Shown: positions 58,567-64,000 of the stretch, in pieces
Layout: each line of letters starts with the position of its first letter
Position numbering within the stretch: the first letter of the stretch is position 1
Source of the DNA: an uncultured Fibrobacter sp.
GTDB lineage: Bacteria > Fibrobacterota > Fibrobacteria > Fibrobacterales > Fibrobacteraceae
Direction: 5' to 3'
Length of the DNA stretch: 64,000 nt
Assembly: GCF_947166265.1 (NCBI RefSeq)
Contig: NZ_CAMVDO010000005.1
Span: 62,001-126,000, forward strand
The notes under the pieces: generated by a model
What the model saw: the letters and a program-made list of their open reading frames with translations, nothing else
What the model was told of the DNA's origin: nothing
Database searches by the model: none
Program-made: the position numbers and the translations under genes

Positions 58567-59430
58567 TTAAATGCGCATCGAGATGTCGAGCGCCTTCACG
58601 CTATGCGTAAGTGCACCGACCGAAATGTAGTCGAGACCAAGCGTCGCGATTTCCTTCGCACGTTCAAGCGTCATGTTGCCGGAACCTTCCACCAGACACT
58701 TGTCGCCGCTTTCCTTGATAATCTTCAAAGCTTCAGCCATCATCTCGTTGCTCATATTATCGAGCATAATGACATCGACGCCCTTGTTCAAGAGTGCGCG
58801 CAGCTGGTCGAAGTTTTCGACTTCCATTTCGACCATCAGGTTCTGCTTGTTGTTTTTCTTCACAACTTCAAGCGCCTGGAGCACGCCACCTGCAGCAGCA
58901 ATGTGATTGTCCTTCACCAGCACCATATCAAAGAGACCCATGCGATGGTTGGAACCGCCACCTACGCGGACCGCATACTTCTGCAAGGTACGGAAACCGG
59001 GAACCGTCTTACGGGTATCGAGCACCTTCGTCTTTCCCGCCTTCAAGGCTTCCTGGAAAGTATGGGCGACGGTCGCCACACCGGAAAGCTGCTGGATAAA
59101 GTTCAGGAGCGTACGTTCACCCGTCAAAAGTTCGTGAGTCGTGCCGTCCATTTCGGCAATCAGGTCACCCTTCTTCACGACGTCGCCATCTTTCTTATGG
59201 AGCGTCACCTTCACGTTCGCCTTGAGTTCCTGGAACACAAGCTCAATCACCGGGAGGCCGGCAAGCACACCGTCTTCTTTCGCAATCAGGCGGGCATGCT
59301 GTTTCTGGTCTGCAGGAATGGTCCATTCGCTGGTGACATCGCCCGTACGCACGTCTTCGGCCAAAGCCAGACGAATCATGGTGAGGGCATCTTCGGTAGG
59401 AAAAACTGGAGTAGAATTATCACCGTACAT
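58567..59430 (-). CDS. nadC: Nicotinate-nucleotide pyrophosphorylase (carboxylating)
   Basis: 287 residues, the usual size. Features are IRLALAEDVRTGDVTSEW at the N-terminus, ERTLLNFIQQLSGVATVAHT, the phosphoribosyl-binding LDTRKTVPGFRTLQKYAVR, GGGSNHRMGLFDMVLVKDNH, and the late strands VEVENFDQLRALL and VDVIMLDNMS. It converts quinolinate and PRPP to nicotinate mononucleotide in NAD synthesis. Upstream lies a block of heptanucleotide repeats (59434-59545). Confidence 0.96.
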   Translation of the reverse strand: MYGDNSTPVFPTEDALTMIRLALAEDVRTGDVTSEWTIPADQKQHARLIAKEDGVLAGLPVIELVFQELKANVKVTLHKKDGDVVKKGDLIAEMDGTTHELLTGERTLLNFIQQLSGVATVAHTFQEALKAGKTKVLDTRKTVPGFRTLQKYAVRVGGGSNHRMGLFDMVLVKDNHIAAAGGVLQALEVVKKNNKQNLMVEMEVENFDQLRALLNKGVDVIMLDNMSNEMMAEALKIIKESGDKCLVEGSGNMTLERAKEIATLGLDYISVGALTHSVKALDISMRI

Positions 59431-59433
59431 AGG

Positions 59434-59461
59434 TAGTGGTTAGTGGTTGGTGGTTAGTGGT
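59434..59461. repeat. Heptanucleotide tandem repeat (TAGTGGT)4
   Basis: Units TAGTGGT, TAGTGGT, TGGTGGT, TAGTGGT run without gaps just upstream of nadC. Confidence 0.75.
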
Positions 59462-59511
59462 TAGGCCGTAGGAAGTTTTCTTATAATCGCGGCTTTGCCG
59501 CCTTACTATTC

Positions 59512-59545
59512 CTGTCTACTGCCTACTGTTTACTGTCTACTGTTA
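59512..59545. repeat. Heptanucleotide tandem repeat (CTGTCTA)n
   Basis: Units CTGTCTA, CTGCCTA, CTGTTTA, CTGTCTA then CTGTTA end at the stop of the sugar transferase gene (59543). Two related units also occur near 53569. Confidence 0.75.
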
Positions 59546-60994
59546 CTGTGCGCCTTTACCGGTCAGCACCACATACACCGTGCGAACCAGAATCTGGAAA
59601 TCCAGGAGCAAGCTCATGTTCTCGAAGTAATACATGTCGTACTGCAGCTTGATTTTCACGTCTTCGGTGCTAGTGTCGTAGTGGTGGCACACCTGCGCCC
59701 AACCGGTCAGGCCCGGCTTCATCTTGAGGCGGCTAATGTAATAGGGAATCTGTTCGCGAAGCTGGCTAATGAACACGGCACGTTCCGGTCGCGGACCCAC
59801 CATGCTCATGTCACCTTTCAACACACATAAAATCTGCGGGAGTTCATCGATACGGGTCTTGCGCAAGAACTTACCGATTTTCGTAATACGCGGATCATCC
59901 TTAGTCGCCCACTGGGCACCGAACTTTTCAGCATCGGTACGCATCGTGCGGAACTTGTAAACCGTAAACGGCTTTCCATAAAGGCCAATACGTTCCTGCG
60001 AATAAAAAATCGGACCACGGTCATCGAGCTTAATCGCTATAGCCGCAAACAAGCAGACCGGGAACGAAATCAGTCCCAAGAAAGCACCGAACAAGATATC
60101 GATGATGCGCTTGACACGCACCTGCCACAACGGCATCGTAAAGGCAAAAAGTTCCTGGAGTTCAAAACCGTAAACAAGGTTCGCCTTGAACTGCCCATGC
60201 ACGACATTGTAAAGTTCCGGTACCAGGTAAATATGAACGCGCTGATCGCACACCCAAACAAGCACGCGCATAATTTCTTGCGGCGAAGAACTTTCGTGCG
60301 CAATGATAATGCCCGTCACCTTGTACTTCTTGATAAGCGATGCAAGGTCGGCGTACTTTCCAAGCACAGGAACATTCGCGAACTCATGATCCATCACCTG
60401 GAAACGTTCATCGACAAAGCCTACGACACGCTGACCGCGTTCGGGAGTCTTCGCCAAGGCCTCGGCAATTTTTCGGCCCGCTTCAGTAGCCCCGAGCACC
60501 AGAATGTTGTTCGCCCCAAAGCCGCGGCTCAAAAGTCCACGTAGGCAGCGATAAATCACCATTCTAAAAAGCACCACCAGGAAAAGCGCAAAGCCGCCGT
60601 AAATGAAAATCCACGGGAAGCGAGACCCATAAAGGTATCCGCTACTGAGAGGTTCGTTCGCCACGATCTTGCTGATGAATTCAGCGCCAAACAGGACTGC
60701 GATAATGACAACGATACCGATAACCACCGCACGCAGAACGCGCAGAATCTGGTGCGTTCTCGACATCAACAGCCACGACCGGTAAAGCCCCGCACAGGTG
60801 AACAACAAAAGCCAGCCCACGTTCAGGACAATTCCCATGTGGGCATACTCGGCAAAGGCCTTGTTCGGGTCGAACTTGTCAGCAATCAAGCCGCTATGGA
60901 ACTGCACCCAAAAGGCGAGTACAAAACAAATAAACAACGCCACGAAGTCCGAAAGGACAACGAGGATACGTTCCAATGTAGCGGCACGAATCAT
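59543..60994 (-). CDS. Polyprenyl-phosphate sugar phosphotransferase (exopolysaccharide priming enzyme)
   Basis: 483 residues. Four to five N-terminal membrane helices (LSDFVALFICFVLAFWVQF and following), a Rossmann CoA-binding-like domain with NNILVLGATEAGRKIAEAL, a further helix, and the bacterial sugar transferase domain: RIIDILFGAFLGLISFPVCL, KLDDRGPIFYSQERIGLYGK, VYKFRTMRTDAE, LRKTRIDELPQILCVLKGDM, SMVGPRPERAVF. It transfers a sugar-1-phosphate to undecaprenyl phosphate at the inner membrane, starting capsule or exopolysaccharide repeat units (WbaP/WcaJ class). A second, smaller enzyme of the class lies at 62546. Confidence 0.94.
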   Translation of the reverse strand: MIRAATLERILVVLSDFVALFICFVLAFWVQFHSGLIADKFDPNKAFAEYAHMGIVLNVGWLLLFTCAGLYRSWLLMSRTHQILRVLRAVVIGIVVIIAVLFGAEFISKIVANEPLSSGYLYGSRFPWIFIYGGFALFLVVLFRMVIYRCLRGLLSRGFGANNILVLGATEAGRKIAEALAKTPERGQRVVGFVDERFQVMDHEFANVPVLGKYADLASLIKKYKVTGIIIAHESSSPQEIMRVLVWVCDQRVHIYLVPELYNVVHGQFKANLVYGFELQELFAFTMPLWQVRVKRIIDILFGAFLGLISFPVCLFAAIAIKLDDRGPIFYSQERIGLYGKPFTVYKFRTMRTDAEKFGAQWATKDDPRITKIGKFLRKTRIDELPQILCVLKGDMSMVGPRPERAVFISQLREQIPYYISRLKMKPGLTGWAQVCHHYDTSTEDVKIKLQYDMYYFENMSLLLDFQILVRTVYVVLTGKGAQ

Positions 60995-61036
60995 AATGAC
61001 CTTAAACTACAAAATCGAGGTCGAGAAAGTTATCCG

Positions 61037-62326
61037 TTACGCGAGGAAACGAATCACCTGGCTCTTTTCCACAATTTCGGGCAGGGCATCGATAGCGTCC
61101 ACAGCCTTGGAAGCCCTACAATCCTGAGTCTTTTCGGTAATCACCACCACAGAGACCTTACCCGGATCGTTCACGTTCTTCTGGATAATGGTTTCGATCG
61201 AGATGCTGTTTTCGGCGAGGATGCTCGTAATCTTTGCAAGCACGCCGCATGCGTCACGGGAAGTGAAACGCAGGTAGTAGCGAGAAGACGTTTCCGAAAT
61301 CGGCACGAGCGTTGCGGAATTTTCGACGTTGAACCAGCCCATCGGGAGCGCCTTGCGATTACCGTTGTCAGTAGAGCGGGCAAGGGAAACGAGGTCAGCC
61401 ACCACGGCAGAGGCGGTCGGGAGTCGGCCAGCACCGGCACCGGTCTGGACGGTTTCGCCAAGGTTATCGCACTTGAGGTACACGGCATTGATAACGCCGT
61501 TCACGTTCGAGAGCAGGTTTTCGTTAGAGACAAAGCACGGATGCACACGGGCGTCCACGCGATCACCGTCGCGGTGGTAAATGCCGAGCAGCTTCACGCA
61601 GCAGCCGATTTCCTTTGCAAACGCGATATCCTGGGCGGTAATCTTCGAAATACCCGTCACGTGAATCTTTTCAAAGTCCACGCGCTTGCCGCTGCAAAGG
61701 CTTGCAAGCAAGGCAGTCTTGTGAGCAGAGTCAATACCTTCGATATCGAAAGTCGGATCCGCTTCGGCAAAGCCGAGCTTCTGGGCATCCTTCAGCACGA
61801 CGTCGAAGTCGAGGCCTTCGTCGGCCATACGGGAAAGGATATAGTTACAGGTGCCGTTGATAATGCAGCTCAGGTGTTCCACCGTAGAACCGAGCAGGCC
61901 TTCCTGCAGGCTACGGATAATAGGAATGCCACCGCCCACGGCTGCTTCGAACAGCACATGCAGGCCCTTTTCGGCTGCGAGCGGGAAAATTTCGTGACCG
62001 TACTTGGCAAGGAGAGCCTTGTTCGCCGTCACCACGTGCTTACCGGAATTGAGGGCGGCCAAGATCCACTTGCGCGGCATGTTGTAGCCACCGGCGAGTT
62101 CCACGAGCACGTCGATGTCGTCACCGGCGATCATTTCGTCGGCGTTGGTCGAAACCTTGTAGCCCTTTGCCTTGTACGGGGCAACTTCTTCTTCGGATTT
62201 TGCGCAAATGCAGGCAAGCTGCAGTTCAACGCCAAGCTTTTCCTTGTATTCGGCGATTTTCTGTTCGAGAATCTGAATAACACCGCCACCGACGGTTCCA
62301 GTACCAATAAGTCCAATACGCAGCAT
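61037..62326 (-). CDS. hom: Homoserine dehydrogenase
   Basis: 429 residues. NAD(P)-binding LRIGLIGTGTVGGGVIQILE, the catalytic and substrate region (GTCNYILSRMADEGLDFDVV, LGFAEADPTFDIEGIDSAHK) and a C-terminal ACT domain (YYLRFTSRDACGVLAKITSI, LAENSISIETIIQ) give the standard monofunctional enzyme. It reduces aspartate semialdehyde to homoserine for threonine and methionine synthesis; the ACT domain normally confers threonine inhibition. It stands alone between the two sugar transferase genes. Confidence 0.96.
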   Translation of the reverse strand: MLRIGLIGTGTVGGGVIQILEQKIAEYKEKLGVELQLACICAKSEEEVAPYKAKGYKVSTNADEMIAGDDIDVLVELAGGYNMPRKWILAALNSGKHVVTANKALLAKYGHEIFPLAAEKGLHVLFEAAVGGGIPIIRSLQEGLLGSTVEHLSCIINGTCNYILSRMADEGLDFDVVLKDAQKLGFAEADPTFDIEGIDSAHKTALLASLCSGKRVDFEKIHVTGISKITAQDIAFAKEIGCCVKLLGIYHRDGDRVDARVHPCFVSNENLLSNVNGVINAVYLKCDNLGETVQTGAGAGRLPTASAVVADLVSLARSTDNGNRKALPMGWFNVENSATLVPISETSSRYYLRFTSRDACGVLAKITSILAENSISIETIIQKNVNDPGKVSVVVITEKTQDCRASKAVDAIDALPEIVEKSQVIRFLA

Positions 62327-62545
62327 AGGGCGTCTCCATTTTAAATTTTACGGGGTAAATTTAGTAAAGTAGATTGTAGGCTGTCGGCAATAGACAGCGA
62401 GCAAAAATAACTTCATCAACTTTTTTTCCTTCTTCTTACAAATGTAATAAAAAAAACATTTTCGGCAACCGGATTTCGTTTATCTCCCTTTACAAAAATA
62501 GCTCCCATCGAATGCGGCCTTTTTCCTTTTTTTATATTTATAATT

Positions 62546-63718
62546 ATGGAACAAGCATCCGTTAACCCGGCAATCGGCTCTATTCTCGATGAGCAAAAAC
62601 TGAAGAACATCGTCTACCCTGCTAGACTATTCAGGACTCGCCTAAACGAAGAATTTTTACGAGCGAACCGAACCCGCAAGCCCTTCCTCTATATCAAGAT
62701 GTATGCCCACCAGTACGACTTTTTCGGCTGGGGCAGTCCGAACAAGACCGTCGAGGACACCTGGAAAATCAGTATCCTCACCATGTTTTCGCACCTGCGC
62801 TTTATCGATGTCCTCGGATTCCTTTCCGATGGTAGCGGTATCGGGCTCATCTTGCTCAATTCCGACCTTTCCACGCTGGAATCGATTCGAAAGGAAATTC
62901 TACACAAGCTGAACGACGCGGGCCTCATCCAGACGCTCCGCATCAAGCCGAAACGTCCAATTTTCGAAGCCTACATCTACACCGGACTTCAGGAAAAGGA
63001 TAATCTGGAACTGACCGACAAGATCCAGGAATTCAACAGCACCAACGGAAGCTTCTTTACCCTTTCGCGCCTGAACCTCGACCATATCTGGGAACATCCG
63101 CATACCATCCGCTTCCGTCACATCATCAAAAGAATTGTGGACGTCACCTGCACAAGCTTTGCAATCGTACTGACGTCTCCCCTGCTTTTGTTCTGCGCGC
63201 TCGCCGTCAAGATTAGCGACTCCAAGGGTCCCGTCATTTTCAAGCAGACCCGCGTAGGCAAGAACGGCAAGCTGTTTACCATGTACAAGTTCCGCAGCAT
63301 GTACGTGGACGCCGAAGAACGCAAGAAAGAACTGATGGCCCTCAACGAGACGGGCGGAAAGACGTTCAAGATGAAGAACGACCCGCGTATCTATCCGTTC
63401 GGTCACATTCTCCGCAAGTTCAGCCTCGACGAACTCCCGCAGTTTTTCAACATCATCAAGGGCGACATGTCCATCGTGGGTCCGCGTCCGCCAATTCCAT
63501 CCGAAGTGGCAGAATACGAACCGTGGCACAGAATGCGTTTATCCGTAACCCCAGGACTCACTTGCATTTGGCAAGTGAGCGGACGAAGCAACATCAGTTT
63601 CGAAGGCCAGATGCGCCTGGACAACGACTATATCAAACGCAACGGAAAACTGGGCGACGACTTCGCGCTCATTCTGAAAACGTTCAAGGTCGTATTCAAG
63701 GGCGACGGCGCCTACTAA
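62546..63718 (+). CDS. Sugar transferase with a degenerate GGDEF-like N-terminal domain
   Basis: 390 residues. The C-terminal 200 residues are a bacterial sugar transferase: RIVDVTCTSFAIVLTSPLLL (membrane helix), GPVIFKQTRVGKNGKLFTMY, KFRSMYVDAEERK, LRKFSLDELPQFFNIIKGDM, SIVGPRPPIP. The first 170 residues are soluble and read like a cyclase-type fold: PFLYIKMYAHQYDF, HLRFIDVLGFLSDGSGIGLI, LLNSDLSTLE, where SDGSG replaces GGDEF. It probably primes a surface glycan on a polyprenyl carrier; the front domain might sense a nucleotide signal (inference). A TATATTTATAAT element lies just before the ATG. Confidence 0.88.
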   Translation: MEQASVNPAIGSILDEQKLKNIVYPARLFRTRLNEEFLRANRTRKPFLYIKMYAHQYDFFGWGSPNKTVEDTWKISILTMFSHLRFIDVLGFLSDGSGIGLILLNSDLSTLESIRKEILHKLNDAGLIQTLRIKPKRPIFEAYIYTGLQEKDNLELTDKIQEFNSTNGSFFTLSRLNLDHIWEHPHTIRFRHIIKRIVDVTCTSFAIVLTSPLLLFCALAVKISDSKGPVIFKQTRVGKNGKLFTMYKFRSMYVDAEERKKELMALNETGGKTFKMKNDPRIYPFGHILRKFSLDELPQFFNIIKGDMSIVGPRPPIPSEVAEYEPWHRMRLSVTPGLTCIWQVSGRSNISFEGQMRLDNDYIKRNGKLGDDFALILKTFKVVFKGDGAY

Positions 63719-63742
63719 TCGACAAAGCATTTCATCTTGTCA

Positions 63743-63768
63743 CGCCCGACATTCGTCGGGCGTTTTTT
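63743..63768 (+). terminator. Terminator after the sugar transferase gene
   Basis: CGCCCGAC-ATTC-GTCGGGCG, an 8-bp perfect stem, followed by six T. Confidence 0.85.
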
Positions 63769-63833
63769 GAAATCCATTGCATACAAATACATTAAAAACT
63801 ATATTTAATCTGAATTGTGAAGGAGGTTAGAAG

Positions 63834-64000
63834 ATGATTTGTCCTAAATGCGGTAGAAAATATGAAAACGACATGCCCCAATGCCTGTGGTGTGACGCTC
63901 CCAATCCTACAATGAATAAGCAAGCGGAACCCGCACAAGAACCAATTCCAGAAAAGATTGATGGAACAAGTGTAACTGCAGAGCAAAATTACGAATGTTC
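63834..64000 (+). CDS. Zinc-ribbon protein, partial (continues beyond the window)
   Basis: AGGAGG lies ten bases before ATG 63834, and the frame is open to the right edge. The first 55 residues begin MICPKCGRKYENDMPQCLWC and so contain a CPKC...CLWC zinc ribbon, then a Pro/Glu/Gln-rich linker (KQAEPAQEPIPEK). In Fibrobacter such N-termini usually precede a membrane or signalling domain, which is out of view here. Confidence 0.75.
   Translation, partial: MICPKCGRKYENDMPQCLWCDAPNPTMNKQAEPAQEPIPEKIDGTSVTAEQNYEC

Noticed and set aside
60752-62344. 530-codon plus-strand frame across hom and the sugar transferase start
   Set aside because: Spans two genes on the other strand, so it is a shadow.
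1-64000. tRNA or rRNA genes
   Set aside because: I looked for the T-loop consensus and cloverleaf ends and for rRNA landmarks in the gaps and saw none; a covariance-model scan would be decisive.

Overview
The window most likely comes from a Fibrobacter chromosome (rumen or gut cellulolytic lineage close to F. succinogenes). The grounds are a lipoprotein ending in the Fibrobacter-specific FISUMP domain (25106-27226), serine-rich linkers behind lipoprotein signals, tandem GH26 mannanases with C-terminal sorting-type tails, TATATTT-like -10 elements, and many short intergenic palindromic repeats. No rRNA or tRNA gene and no CRISPR array was seen.

Layout. 1-4 kb: an iron-containing alcohol dehydrogenase cut by the window edge, a decayed secreted-protein gene, a Vsr-type endonuclease, an internally deleted nucleoside hydrolase and an XRE-type regulator. 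4-19.7 kb: one long minus-strand defence operon. A type I restriction-modification system (half-size HsdS, HsdM, full HsdS, HsdR, YgjP-like peptidase) has its genes separated by a KilA-N protein, a RecQ helicase fused to a phosphoribosyltransferase, a DprA-like protein, a membrane DUF6680-like protein, a winged-helix protein with a RHIM-like motif, a zinc-ribbon protein, a fused ATPase-DUF4435 protein (PARIS-like) and a BRO-N protein. 19.8-21.3 kb: an AAA_14/DUF4143 ATPase with a 33-bp-periodic operator-like array. 21.3-23.8 kb: thrS with a structured leader. 23.9-32.2 kb: accessory and decaying material (orphan antitoxins with broken ParE and GNAT toxin genes, the FISUMP lipoprotein, a PD-(D/E)XK-like protein, a thrS remnant, an Rpn-type nuclease, small secreted proteins, two overlapping tiny genes). 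32.2-38.4 kb: a 1295-residue secreted repeat protein, then an AT-rich gene with six GDENG repeats that I do not recognise, followed by a 39-codon gene.

38.6-46.2 kb: a truncated AlbA-type ATPase, two secreted phosphatases (histidine acid phosphatase and class A PAP2) in one operon, a DRE-TIM aldolase, a sugar permease, mnmE and an aldose 1-epimerase. 46.3-52.2 kb: three consecutive GH26 mannanases of different modular design, the main plant-polysaccharide module here. 52.4-64 kb: a second Rpn-type gene, a GH57 enzyme, a tight operon (hpt, membrane protein, cysE, nth), nadC, two polyprenyl-phosphate sugar transferases flanking homoserine dehydrogenase, and the start of a zinc-ribbon gene.

The two main themes are a layered defence operon, in which a sensor of anti-restriction proteins may back up the restriction enzyme, and repeated gene decay by internal deletion in the first 39 kb. 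The best candidates for something undescribed are the accessory genes nested in the hsd operon and the GDENG-repeat gene with its small partner.
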